A DNA stretch of 64,000 nt from Niabella drilacis. Its GTDB lineage: Bacteria; Bacteroidota; Bacteroidia; Chitinophagales; Chitinophagaceae. Shown piece by piece: positions 51,876 through 60,387 of the stretch. The notes beneath the pieces are model-generated. The model was given only the letters and a program-made list of their open reading frames with translations, searched no databases and was not told where the DNA came from. Both the position numbers and the translations under genes were made by a program. Numbering within the stretch: the first letter of the stretch is position 1; each line of letters opens with the position of its first letter. The stretch lies in NCBI RefSeq assembly GCF_900101395.1, contig NZ_FMZO01000004.1, forward strand, positions 1 through 64,000, read 5' to 3'.

Positions 51876-52935
51876 ATTGAGATTATTTTTCTGCTTTTTT
51901 TCGGGGGAAGATGATTTTATCATAAGGAAATGTAATACCCGTATCCAGCTATTCTTTGCCTTGATTGGACTGCTTGTGCAAGTTGTGTTTGTATTATGCT
52001 GGTTAAGCGCGGCTCTTTTTGTATCGCATATTTTTGACAATGCCCGGTGGGTAAGCATTCCGGTGGGCATTATATGGGCATGTTTAGTTACCCTTCTTTA
52101 CCTGTTGTTATTATATACCATTTCACCGGCGTTGTTGCCGGTGGCGCAAAAGAAAACAACCATTTATAACGGGAAAAAGAAGACGGTTATTATAGAAGAA
52201 AAGAAAAACGGGAAAAAAGCATTGCTGGGATTTTCCTTTTTGTTCCGGGTTGGGTTAATCATTTTTTTAGCCGTGGTGGTGGCACAGCCCATTAATGTGT
52301 GGGTGTTCGCCCATAATTACGAAGAAGGCGACCGGTTTGCGGAAACGCTAAAAGCCATTCTTAACAGCCATCCGCTATCATGGGTGCTCACCGTTTTTAT
52401 TTGCAGTATTATGTTGCTTCCTGTTTATCTTAAGTACGCTGTTAGGAAAATTTCAGAGAAAAGTTTTAAAGAAGATTTTGAAAGTAAGGATACAGAAAAG
52501 GGCCTGCGGCATTTGAGGGAACAGTTGGGCAATATTACGGACTTTGAGCATTTATCAAAACAGATCCTTTCTGTTAACATCAATTCCATCCGGACCGCTG
52601 ATTTTTATTTTCAAAAATCGCTGATTGAGCACCGGATCATTCTTGAAGAATATGAACAATTTAAAAAAGACTATACGATTCGGCTGGTTGAAAGGAACCG
52701 GCACTATAATCGAACCTGTTGGGAAAATTTAATGCCCTACCTCAACAGACTGGAGAACGTAAATCCGGAAGAATACCGGTTGCTGTATGCTCAATTAGAA
52801 AATGATTTGCAGGAATGTGCCTTTGAAAAATATGAATACTGGGCCGATCATCCGTTTCGGACAAAATATAAGATGGCGGCAAGGAAGCTGACTGCTGAAG
52901 CTGAGCTGTTGCAGACTTTTTATCAGGAAAAATAA
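51856..52935 (+). CDS. Second DUF4407-like membrane protein, short form
   Basis: A 359-residue membrane protein aligned here with the upstream DUF4407 protein: FFCFFSGEDDFIIRKCNT matches its FLWKAAGGDRYLLERATYS start. GIIWACLV matches GIVWGLII. AQPINVWVF (143-151) matches SKPIEIRMF. It has four membrane helices (about 31-57, 66-92, 123-148 and 177-197) but only about 25 residues between helices 3 and 4, so the long coiled coil is missing. The C-terminal 150 residues are helical and charged. It overlaps the previous gene by 20 nt; the two may form a heteromeric complex. Confidence 0.7.
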   Translation: MNQAIHKLRLFFCFFSGEDDFIIRKCNTRIQLFFALIGLLVQVVFVLCWLSAALFVSHIFDNARWVSIPVGIIWACLVTLLYLLLLYTISPALLPVAQKKTTIYNGKKKTVIIEEKKNGKKALLGFSFLFRVGLIIFLAVVVAQPINVWVFAHNYEEGDRFAETLKAILNSHPLSWVLTVFICSIMLLPVYLKYAVRKISEKSFKEDFESKDTEKGLRHLREQLGNITDFEHLSKQILSVNINSIRTADFYFQKSLIEHRIILEEYEQFKKDYTIRLVERNRHYNRTCWENLMPYLNRLENVNPEEYRLLYAQLENDLQECAFEKYEYWADHPFRTKYKMAARKLTAEAELLQTFYQEK

Positions 52936-52938
52936 GCA

Positions 52939-54606
52939 ATGATGGAAGAGCAACTATTTCTTGATGAAGAGGGCCGGAAATACAGGCTGGTAAACAAAAC
53001 AAAAGAAGTGCCCAGGAACACGTACCTGTTGGGTACACTGTACGGAAAGTATTGGGGCGAAATGGATGGCAGGAAAGAATCAGAATATAAACAGGTTCAA
53101 TTTTATGATTTCCATATTTACGAAGCAGAAGTACACAATGCTGAGATCAGCAGGATGCCATTTGCCTTTACACCCGATGCTCAATTTCCAAGAGAAAGAT
53201 TACCAAAACTGCTGCCCGTTATTTCAAAAAAGGATGGGAATGAATATGAACTGAATATCCATGAACCCCAAATAGCCAATGTTCAATTTATAGCGGCGTT
53301 GCACCAAACGGAGGGCAAAGAAGTTTTTGGAACAATTGTAGCTCAGATAACCGGTTATTTGCTTGACTTTTGCACAGAAGATTGCCAGGAAAGGGAATAT
53401 TTACAGGATGCGGAAAATGCAACTGCCCAACCCTCAAAAAATACTACGACACTTGCAAAAACAGCTACGCCAACAGGCAATGTTGAGTTTAAAAAAGACT
53501 ATCAAAGAGCAGAATATTATTATTCCGATTATAAAACAAAATACTGGAGTGATTGGAGATACAAAAGATCAGGAACAACGCCAGTTGGTGAAGGCTGCCT
53601 TTCTTCCATGGTGAGTATTTTAAGCGGAGTTATTGGCGTCGTATTTCTGATTTTATTGCTGCCAAAGATTGCCATCATGCTGCCGTTTCTGCTATTACCA
53701 GTTATTTTCCATCTGCTCCCTGAGCCATTTTGGAGATGGATCTTCCGACTGATTGCTCTAATACTACTGGCCGGCATGGTTATTTCAATCGTTAATAAAA
53801 GTCAACGTTTCGTGCGCAGTTCTATTCCCAGGCCCATTGTTCGGGATGAACCAAAGGAGAGAAAGCCACAATACTACCCGGTAACGGATACCGTTAACCA
53901 AAAACCGGTAACGGATACATTGATTACACATTACCGGAGCTGGAAGGATTATAAGGGTAACGAATATGCGGGGAAATTCTGGGTCAAAAAGTCTGCTTTC
54001 ATAAATGCTTCTTCATTTAAAAACAACTTAAAGAACATTGGTAATACAGAAGATAGCTACAGGGAAATGGTGTATCATTTAAAGGAGAACGATAAAAATA
54101 ATTTACCCGGCGTTTATCAATTGTTTGACAGCATTAAAGCGGCAAAGTGTTTGCCTGCGGATCAGTTTGCTGAACTCATTGTTTCTTTTGTTCAGGACAT
54201 CCCCTATACCGTTGTATTGCCGGATGCCTGCGATGGCTCTTTGTACGCGGATCATTTTATCAAAAGTTATTTATCCGGTAATAATGCCCGGTGCGATGGA
54301 TACGAACGGTTTGGTATTAATACACCGGTAGAATTTATGGCTACGTTAAATGGCGATTGCGATACACGGACTTTATTGCTCTATACCATGCTTTCGCATT
54401 ATGGCTATGACGTAGCAATAATCAACAGCAATTATTACAATCATTCGCTGATCGGCATAAACCTGCCGTACAGCGGCATTGCATATACCTACAATAGCCG
54501 GCGGTATGTATTGTGGGAAACAACAGCACCAGGTATAGAGCCGGGAATAATCCCCAACAAAATAACCAACTTAAATTATTGGAGCATAGCACTTAAATCA
54601 GAATAA
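52939..54606 (+). CDS. Membrane protein with transglutaminase-like domain
   Basis: A 555-residue protein. Residues 1-215 are cytoplasmic and of unknown fold. Two or more membrane helices lie at about 219-275 (MVSILSGVIGVVFLILLLPK, IFRLIALILLAGMVISIV). The rest is a transglutaminase-like cysteine domain with Cys474 in LNGDCDTRTLLLYTML, His502 in NHSLIGIN and Glu527 in LWETTAPG, the usual Cys-His-acid order. It could be a protease, transferase or inactive binder. It starts 3 nt after the DUF4407-like gene. Confidence 0.78.
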   Translation: MMEEQLFLDEEGRKYRLVNKTKEVPRNTYLLGTLYGKYWGEMDGRKESEYKQVQFYDFHIYEAEVHNAEISRMPFAFTPDAQFPRERLPKLLPVISKKDGNEYELNIHEPQIANVQFIAALHQTEGKEVFGTIVAQITGYLLDFCTEDCQEREYLQDAENATAQPSKNTTTLAKTATPTGNVEFKKDYQRAEYYYSDYKTKYWSDWRYKRSGTTPVGEGCLSSMVSILSGVIGVVFLILLLPKIAIMLPFLLLPVIFHLLPEPFWRWIFRLIALILLAGMVISIVNKSQRFVRSSIPRPIVRDEPKERKPQYYPVTDTVNQKPVTDTLITHYRSWKDYKGNEYAGKFWVKKSAFINASSFKNNLKNIGNTEDSYREMVYHLKENDKNNLPGVYQLFDSIKAAKCLPADQFAELIVSFVQDIPYTVVLPDACDGSLYADHFIKSYLSGNNARCDGYERFGINTPVEFMATLNGDCDTRTLLLYTMLSHYGYDVAIINSNYYNHSLIGINLPYSGIAYTYNSRRYVLWETTAPGIEPGIIPNKITNLNYWSIALKSE

Positions 54607-54607
54607 T

Positions 54608-55114
54608 ATGGAAACAGTAAAAACAATCACCCTGAGCACGGCAATAGTAGTGGCCTTTGCAATTGTTTTAATGATCATACAATTAATTTTACGCAAGGCA
54701 AAAAGCAAAATTGATGAAGATGGAAAAATACAACGGTCCTTCTGCATCTGGTTTGTAACCTTGCTCTTATCCGGCACGTTCATAATTGCAAAGATGGTTG
54801 CTGTATTTTCCGAAGCGGTGGACAATATCTACAAAATAAATCCATCCGGGGCTGTACTTGAAAGTTTTAAAACAGGGGCATTATTTACGGGATTAAGCAT
54901 TGTATGGCTGCTGCTTTGGTACTTTATTGCAAATATACTATCCGTATTAAATACAGGAAAAAGGAATGAAGCAAATGAGGTTGCGGCCGATAACTATGTG
55001 TTCTTTCTTATAAGAGGAATGGTATTAATAGGGCTCTCAATTTGCCTTTTGCCGGTTTTCGAAATTATTCTGAGGGCATTTCTTCCGGGAGTTCAGGTTC
55101 TGTTTTATCACTAA
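54608..55114 (+). CDS. Small four-helix membrane protein
   Basis: A 168-residue protein with four predicted membrane helices (about 9-29, 43-66, 89-115 and 136-165) and a cytoplasmic loop after helix 1 (RKAKSKIDEDGKIQRSF). No family is recognised. It begins 1 nt after the transglutaminase-like gene and ends the operon; no clear intrinsic terminator follows, though a 12-bp palindrome CAAGCCGGCTTG lies at 55121-55132. Confidence 0.72.
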   Translation: METVKTITLSTAIVVAFAIVLMIIQLILRKAKSKIDEDGKIQRSFCIWFVTLLLSGTFIIAKMVAVFSEAVDNIYKINPSGAVLESFKTGALFTGLSIVWLLLWYFIANILSVLNTGKRNEANEVAADNYVFFLIRGMVLIGLSICLLPVFEIILRAFLPGVQVLFYH

Positions 55115-55361
55115 CAATTGCAAGCCGGCTTGACGTGTTGATACTCCGGCATATTTTTGGAAATGAGTGTCGTGAAATTTTAAGGTGAATTAAACTGGTA
55201 AAAGTTTGACCTGGGGGTGTTACCAGGCAAAAAACGCCCATATGCCCTGGTTTAGGGGCATTATCTTCATTTGAAAATGTTGAGCGGACGTTTATGTTGT
55301 AAAACCTTCGAATTCGCCTGACAGGTATATGGCACGGGCGCTGGATGTATTGGATGTATCC

Positions 55362-55796
55362 TTACGCGGCCGTTACATTTACCGCCACCATTCCCTTAGG
55401 TCCCTTTTGGAGTTCAAAAGCTACTTTTAGTTGTTCTTTTAGTTGTACCGACGCGGAGTTGATGTGTACAAAAACACTTTCTCCGGAAACACTGTCCTTG
55501 ATGAACCCGTAGCCTTTATTGCTGTCATAAAACGTGATCACACCGGTTCGGGTGGGGTCACCAGCATTCAGTTCCCGGGTGTTGGCTACTACCGGGGGTA
55601 TGTAATCGGAAGCGGTGGACCGGCGATCGGGCGGTGTTTCCGAAAGGTTGCCGTATTCGTCCACGTAAGCCAGCATATCATCCAGGCTTTTAACTTTGCC
55701 GGAGTTTTCCTTCCGCTCCTGTTTTTTTTCTTCCTTTTGCTTTTTTGCGTTTCTTTTTCTTTGTTCTCGTTCCCGTTTGTTCCAGGTTTCTCCCAT
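55362..55796 (-). CDS. Cold-shock-domain protein with basic N-terminal extension
   Basis: A 144-residue protein. The C-terminal cold-shock domain (about 84-144) has TGVITFYDSNKGYGFIKD with RNP1-type KGYGFI and RNP2-type VFVHI, so it should bind single-stranded RNA or DNA. The N-terminal 80 residues are a Lys/Arg/Glu/Gln-rich linker that may add RNA affinity. It ends a leftward cluster with the RRM and small Sm-like genes, apparently a group of RNA chaperones. Confidence 0.9.
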   Translation of the reverse strand: MGETWNKREREQRKRNAKKQKEEKKQERKENSGKVKSLDDMLAYVDEYGNLSETPPDRRSTASDYIPPVVANTRELNAGDPTRTGVITFYDSNKGYGFIKDSVSGESVFVHINSASVQLKEQLKVAFELQKGPKGMVAVNVTAA

Positions 55797-55844
55797 TCGA
55801 TTGTTTTAAATTGAATAAAATTGTTTTAATGTGGTGCTGATGCA

Positions 55845-56102
55845 CTATTTTCTTGCAGCGCTAAGGCGGGTAAAACCAGACCCGCTGAATAAACGGGATA
55901 GGTTTACATCTCCGGTACGTTCCCACTGTTGCAGGTTTTTGGAGCTGACCACCCGCCAGAAGTTCTTTGCCTTTAGTTCCTCGTAATCGCGTGAGCTGAT
56001 AAAAATGCCGGTTACAGTAGAACGGTCCTTGAAGTGGATATTAACCGCCCCGGTATTTTTAGTAGTAGAGGCCAGGAATTTTTCTATTGCATGTACATCC
56101 AT
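55845..56102 (-). CDS. Small protein with possible Sm/Hfq-like strands
   Basis: An 85-residue protein: MDVHAIEKFLASTTKNTGAVNIHFKDRSTVTGIFISSRDYEELKAKNFWRVV and a tail with ERTGDVNLSRLFSGSGFTRLS. The second block (VNIHFKDRSTVTGIFI) has the strand-turn-strand shape of the Sm1 part of Hfq, but the Sm2 motif is not evident, so this is only a shape resemblance. It lies between an RRM gene and a cold-shock gene on the same strand (gaps of about 45-50 nt), which supports an RNA-related role. Confidence 0.65.
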   Translation of the reverse strand: MDVHAIEKFLASTTKNTGAVNIHFKDRSTVTGIFISSRDYEELKAKNFWRVVSSKNLQQWERTGDVNLSRLFSGSGFTRLSAARK

Positions 56103-56147
56103 GATTGCTTCTTTTTAATATCATTTAATACGTAACCGGCACCTCGT

Positions 56148-56420
56148 CTACCATCTGCTGGAGTAACTGCTTTTTTCTTCTTTGGGCCGGGCTTCCATTA
56201 CCTTAATGGGACGGCCTTCCTGCATGGTACCATTGAGGTCTTTAATAGCTTTGATAGCGGCAGCCTCATCCGGCATTTCAACAAAACCAAACCCCCGGCT
56301 TTGCTTAGTAAATTTATCGGTGATCACGCGTGCAGAATCAACGGACCCGTAGGCCGCAAATAATTCTGTAAGATCTTCCGTGCTGAAGCTGTACCCAAGA
56401 TTGGACACAAAAATGTTCAT
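56148..56420 (-). CDS. RRM-type RNA-binding protein
   Basis: A 90-residue single RRM domain: RNP2 IFVSNL at 3-8 and RNP1 RGFGFVEM at about 42-49, with the usual beta-alpha-beta spacing and a short charged tail. It is a bacterial glycine-poor RNA-binding protein of the type induced by cold in several phyla. The leader on the minus strand from the TATATTTG box (56469-56462) is about 36 nt with an A-rich translation start. Confidence 0.93.
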   Translation of the reverse strand: MNIFVSNLGYSFSTEDLTELFAAYGSVDSARVITDKFTKQSRGFGFVEMPDEAAAIKAIKDLNGTMQEGRPIKVMEARPKEEKSSYSSRW

Positions 56421-56461
56421 TGTTTTAATTTTAAAAGTGTAATGAATGATTCGAGATAAGG

Positions 56462-56469
56462 CAAATATA
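56462..56469 (-). promoter_or_regulatory. -7 promoter box for the RNA-chaperone cluster
   Basis: TATATTTG on the minus strand, 42 nt before the RRM start. No matching -33 TTTG was found (AAGC at the expected place), so confidence is moderate. Confidence 0.4.
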
Positions 56470-57096
56470 TAAAGCGGAAAAGCTGAAAAAGCAAGTGCTT
56501 ACAATAGAGCAGTGACTCAAATTAACGGTGCGAAGGTACGTATAATAGCCCATATAGCCGGTTTTGTTTTCTATAGACCCCCCAATGCCATTAGTAACAG
56601 TGTGTTAGGAGGATGCGCTGCCCTGTTGCCGTAACAACAGGTGCGCAAAAGGTTCCTGGCCGATGCAGCACTTACCTGGAAATAATTTACGGAAATATGA
56701 AATAAAAAAATTATCTTCACTGGAAGCGGGGACGTCCATCTGTTTCCCTTTTAGGATGTTTTCTGTTCTTCGTATTTACGCATCAATATATACAAAATGA
56801 CAGGGCTTTGCCCGGGAGGCCTGCTGGTGAAAGGATGGGCACTTTATGGTACCTGGTGTTAAGAACGCATGTCGCGGGGGAGCAGTAGGCTGCATTTAAC
56901 AAAGAATGGCAGGGATGTATACATTGTTCCGGCCGGGAGGATGGTTCCCTGTAGTGTTTCATGAATGTTGCATTTCCCTGGTTAAAAAAGTATGCCGTAT
57001 AAAGGGGTAACCCACTTTTGGGGAGAATATTCAATGAACTGCATATTGACGTTATTTGAGGCCTGCCTGTGATCATTAACAAACGTTTAAAAAGAG
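56470..57096. other. Intergenic region upstream of the RNA-chaperone cluster
   Basis: About 630 nt with no convincing gene. Minus-strand open frames here (up to 122 codons) lack recognisable domains and normal composition and overlap the start of the gene at 57097. No riboswitch, tRNA or clear hairpin was recognised. It may contain regulatory sequence for the gene at 57097. Confidence 0.45.
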
Positions 57097-57378
57097 ATGA
57101 CCATGCATTTTCAAAAACAGGACCTGGTGCACAAACATTATAGCTGGACAAATGGTGAGCATGTTTTTAAAGGGCAGCCCAGCAGACGGAGCTTTGACAG
57201 GAACAACGGAGACCAGGTACTGTTCCTGATCAATTTTTATGCTTCCCTTAGTGACCGGTTTACTTTGCGGGAAGGAAAGCTCATAGAGCAAAAAATTCAT
57301 TCGGATGTGCCGGAAGATGCCAAGAGCGAGCTCTCCGTTTTTAACTGGCTGAGGTGGCATCTTTTTATTTCGGAGTAA
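57097..57378 (+). CDS. Hypothetical protein (93 aa)
   Basis: A 93-residue cytoplasmic-looking protein with a plausible A/G-rich leader before the ATG (57097). It contains HYSWTNGEHVFKGQPSRRSFDRNNGDQVLFLINFYAS, where FDRNNGxQVLFLIN resembles a segment seen in other small Bacteroidota proteins, and ends SVFNWLRWHLFISE. No family name is given. It stands alone, convergent with the FabH-like gene. Confidence 0.6.
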   Translation: MTMHFQKQDLVHKHYSWTNGEHVFKGQPSRRSFDRNNGDQVLFLINFYASLSDRFTLREGKLIEQKIHSDVPEDAKSELSVFNWLRWHLFISE

Positions 57379-57452
57379 AGGGAAGGTCTCATCCTTGCAT
57401 GTAGAGCATTCCGGGGCCTGTTTAAAATCAGAGCGATCAGGCGCTACCGGGG

Positions 57453-58523
57453 TCAGGCCCGGTAGCAAACGGCATTGATGTTCATGCCGGCGCCCACGGA
57501 TGCAAACAAAATAATATCTCCATCGGAAATAGCATGCCCTGCGATCTTATTGCTCCGTATCAGGTGATACAAGGTGGGGATAGTAGCTACTGAGCTATTG
57601 CCCAGCCACTGGATGCTCATAGGCATGATGTCGGCCGGAGGCGTAGCTGCATACAGGTTATAAAGCCGTTTCACTATTTCCTCGTCCATTTTTTCATTGG
57701 CCTGGTGGATGAGGATCTTATGTACTTCGCTGATATGAACCCCGCTTTTATCAAGGCACTCCTTCATAGCAAGCGGTACGTGCTTTAGTGCGTATTCGTA
57801 TACCTTCCGTCCTTTCATTTTTATAAACAGGGTGTCGCTGCCGTTTTGTTTATAACTCCTGCCCATGTTGATATAGTCGGCTTCTTCAGTACTATGGCTC
57901 TGTGCACTGCAGCCCAATATGCCGGCGGCACCATTCGTTGCAGGCTTATATTCCAGTACAATAGCACCAGCCCCATCTGAGAAGATCATGCTGTCCCGGT
58001 CGGAGGCATCAATAACGCGGGATAGTGTTTCGGTGCCGATCAGCAGCACTTTGCGGGCCATGCCGGCGGTAAACCAGGCGTGCGACTGGATGACGGTATG
58101 CAGCCATCCCGGGCAGCCTACGAGCACATCATAGGCAATACATTCCGGCCGGCTGATGCCGAGTATATGCTTTACATTATTGGCAAGTGCCGGTACATTC
58201 TGCGACTGTACGGTACCATGGGTAACATCTCCGAAATTATGCGCCACCACGATCTGGTCCAGTGTTTCCGGATCGATGCTGCTGTCTGTTAATGCCTGCC
58301 ATCCGGCTGCTGCAGCCATATCGGAAGCGTTGATATGTGCTGGTGCATAGCGCCGCTCGTTAATGCCGGTGATGGATCTGAATTTATCAATGACCACACT
58401 GGCATCAGCCGTAATAGGCGCGCCGGTTGCATCATAAAAAGTACTGCTTTTGAATGCATCATTTTTGCAGATCTCATTAGGAATATATGCACCGGACCCT
58501 GTAATGATTGAAGCAAATTTCAT
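57453..58523 (-). CDS. KAS III (FabH-like) 3-oxoacyl-ACP synthase
   Basis: A 356-residue thiolase-fold enzyme. The catalytic triad is complete: Cys near 137 in VGCPGWLH, His near 271 in ILIHQANEKMDE and Asn near 307 in WLGNSSVATIP. The N-terminal insert (FYDATGAPITADASVVIDKF) is typical of stand-alone KAS III proteins of Bacteroidota. No other fatty-acid or polyketide genes are near, so it may make a special starter or act in a specialised lipid or aryl-polyene-like pathway rather than bulk FAS. The small gene at 58694 lies 170 nt upstream. Confidence 0.87.
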   Translation of the reverse strand: MKFASIITGSGAYIPNEICKNDAFKSSTFYDATGAPITADASVVIDKFRSITGINERRYAPAHINASDMAAAAGWQALTDSSIDPETLDQIVVAHNFGDVTHGTVQSQNVPALANNVKHILGISRPECIAYDVLVGCPGWLHTVIQSHAWFTAGMARKVLLIGTETLSRVIDASDRDSMIFSDGAGAIVLEYKPATNGAAGILGCSAQSHSTEEADYINMGRSYKQNGSDTLFIKMKGRKVYEYALKHVPLAMKECLDKSGVHISEVHKILIHQANEKMDEEIVKRLYNLYAATPPADIMPMSIQWLGNSSVATIPTLYHLIRSNKIAGHAISDGDIILFASVGAGMNINAVCYRA

Positions 58524-58693
58524 TTGTCGTTGTTTTAAGTAAAGCGATGTACGCGTCAGGGTTACTATACGGTTGCCTTACTAAAGCAGTAGAACAATCA
58601 GTGGAGTAATTAACAGTTGCTGAATGTACTATTTTTTTTGACAGGGCCGCTGTTAAATATTGTCATCGTACAGTAGAAAGAACGTTCCTGCTG

Positions 58694-58918
58694 TTATGCC
58701 TGTGCCTGTTTGAGGCTGGTGATGATGTAAAAGGTTATCTCCCCTCTTTGCTCCTTATGCCAGTGCCACTCGTCCAGGTTTACCACAGCGCCGTTGCCGG
58801 TATACTTACCCAGCAAGGCAATGGCATCTCCTGTAAAACAGATATTGGGAGCAACCATCTCTACATTTTTAAGCAGGACCGTTAAGGTGGGTTGATGCGG
58901 AAGCGATGTGTTGGACAT
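58694..58918 (-). CDS. Hypothetical protein (74 aa)
   Basis: A 74-residue protein, probably cytoplasmic. A beta-rich core (LTVLLKNVEMVAPNICFTGDAIALLGKYTGNGAVVNLDEWHW) is followed by a charged segment (HKEQRGEITFYIITSLKQAQ). No family is recognised. It may be expressed with the FabH-like gene 170 nt downstream, but that gap is long. Confidence 0.55.
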   Translation of the reverse strand: MSNTSLPHQPTLTVLLKNVEMVAPNICFTGDAIALLGKYTGNGAVVNLDEWHWHKEQRGEITFYIITSLKQAQA

Positions 58919-59368
58919 TTCTGTTTAATTTAAAAGTGTGAACCGGATTGAAGACAACCCGCGATGGACTGCAAATTTTCAAAACAACCTTCAAAACGAA
59001 CGGGTTAGCGATATACAATCGTATAACAACGGTTCAGGCAAATAGTTTAACGGTTTTATTTTATTGTTGCTATTGCGCAATGCCACAAGCCTATAGAAGG
59101 TTGAATGTTGATGATGCAATACCCGCGCGCCCGGTTGGTTTGTAACCTTTTTATCACGCAGTTACTCTAATAAAAAAGAGCATACGGCAAAGGAGCTTCT
59201 GTTATACGGCCCGGTAGCTGCGGGGGTATTAATGAAAGGATTAATGAGGCCGGTCCAATGTCTTTTCAACCCAACCGGTGCTGAATGGTGCCTGGTGCCG
59301 GCAGTATGGTCCTGTTTGAAGGACCCGGTGAATTTTAAAGGGTGTAAACAACATTTAAATCATATAGA
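58919..59368. other. Intergenic region between divergent genes
   Basis: 450 nt with no convincing gene; a 65-codon frame (58948-59145) has no features of a protein. The region is mixed in composition. No clear TAnnTTTG box was found near either start, and no known RNA element was recognised. Confidence 0.4.
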
Positions 59369-59908
59369 ATGAAAGCAACAACAGTGCTAAAATGGCGGGG
59401 TGTGGCCCTGATGGGTACACTTTTCTTTGCCATCAACAGCTTTGGACAAAGCACGCCGAAGCTGACCGATCCGGAGATAGCATCCGTAGCGGTAACCGCC
59501 AACCAGATCGATGTGGACTATGCGGGTATTGCGCAACGGAAGTCTGCGGATGCAGCGATCCTCAATTTTGCAAAGACCATGAAGACCGACCACCTGGGTG
59601 TTATAGACATGGCCACCAAACTGGTAAAAAAATTAAAGGTTACTCCCAAAACCAATTCCGTAACGAAATCCCTGCTGGAAGGGGCAAAGAAAACAAAGGC
59701 AACATTAAACGGTAAATCAGGAAAGGCCTTTAATACCGCGTATATGGATAATGAAGTTGCGTATCACCAAGCGGTGATCGATGCTGTTGAAAAGGTATTG
59801 ATTCCGCAGGCCCAAAACGCAGAGCTGAAAGCATTGCTTGTACAGGTACTGCCGGCATTAAAAGCGCACCTGGAGCATGCAAAGATGGTTCAGAAAGCAT
59901 TAAAATAA
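59369..59908 (+). CDS. DUF4142 exported protein
   Basis: A 179-residue protein with signal peptide VALMGTLFFAINSFGQ, then the DUF4142 four-helix bundle: DPEIASVAVTANQIDVDYAGIA, ADAAILNFAKTMKTDHLGVIDMATKL, and AYMDNEVAYHQAVIDAVEKVLIPQA. DUF4142 proteins are ferritin-like in fold; metal binding is not certain here. It is 6 nt before the cupredoxin gene, so a shared periplasmic redox or metal role is plausible (inference). Confidence 0.88.
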   Translation: MKATTVLKWRGVALMGTLFFAINSFGQSTPKLTDPEIASVAVTANQIDVDYAGIAQRKSADAAILNFAKTMKTDHLGVIDMATKLVKKLKVTPKTNSVTKSLLEGAKKTKATLNGKSGKAFNTAYMDNEVAYHQAVIDAVEKVLIPQAQNAELKALLVQVLPALKAHLEHAKMVQKALK

Positions 59909-59914
59909 GATCCG

Positions 59915-60295
59915 ATGCGTATAAAGATTTTGCCGGTAGCTTTTGCGCTTGCAATGGCTACCGGGTGTACTTCCGGTACAGATAAGACAGCAGGCCATAA
60001 GCCGGATCCTGTTTCAGAAGCGGCTGGTACCCCTGCCGGGAATGTAACAGAACAGGCGCGCGTGGTTGTTATTGAACAAATGAAATTTGTACCCGATACC
60101 ATTACGGTTAAAAAAGGAGATACGATCCTGTTTGTGAATAAAGATATAGTGCCGCATGATGTTACGGGCGTTGATCAGCACTGGGCATCCGGAACGCTTG
60201 CGCCCGGAAGCAGCTGGCGCTTTGTACCCCGGCAGGATGGCGATTATTTTTGCAGCATTCACGTGGTTATGAAAGGACGCATTACCGTACACTAA
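59915..60295 (+). CDS. Cupredoxin (plastocyanin/azurin-like) lipoprotein
   Basis: A 126-residue lipoprotein (lipobox ATGC, Cys18). The type 1 copper site is complete: His81 (VPHDV), Cys113, His116 and Met119 in DYFCSIHVVMKG. The N-terminal strands MKFVPDTITVKKGDTILFVNKD are typical of plastocyanin-like domains. It probably carries electrons in the periplasm. It follows the DUF4142 gene by 6 nt. Confidence 0.9.
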   Translation: MRIKILPVAFALAMATGCTSGTDKTAGHKPDPVSEAAGTPAGNVTEQARVVVIEQMKFVPDTITVKKGDTILFVNKDIVPHDVTGVDQHWASGTLAPGSSWRFVPRQDGDYFCSIHVVMKGRITVH

Positions 60296-60327
60296 ACCGC
60301 CGGAAGGCGGCGGAGGCTTAAACAGTT

Positions 60328-60363
60328 GCGGGGCGCACAGATCAGTAGATCCGTGCGCCCCGC
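60328..60363. terminator. Strong bidirectional hairpin terminator
   Basis: GCGGGGCGCAC (60328-60338) pairs perfectly with GTGCGCCCCGC (60353-60363), with an inner GATC/GATC pair. It lies between the cupredoxin gene and the convergent rhlE gene. A smaller CCGCC/GGCGG hairpin is at 60297-60311. No T run is present. Confidence 0.6.
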
Positions 60364-60387
60364 TTCATGCAGTCCGGGCCTGGATGG

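Noticed and set aside
56783-57151. 122-codon minus-strand frame upstream of the RNA-chaperone cluster
   Set aside because: No conserved features and overlaps the gene at 57097; composition looks non-coding.
58948-59145. 65-codon frame between divergent genes
   Set aside because: No start context, no domain and odd composition.
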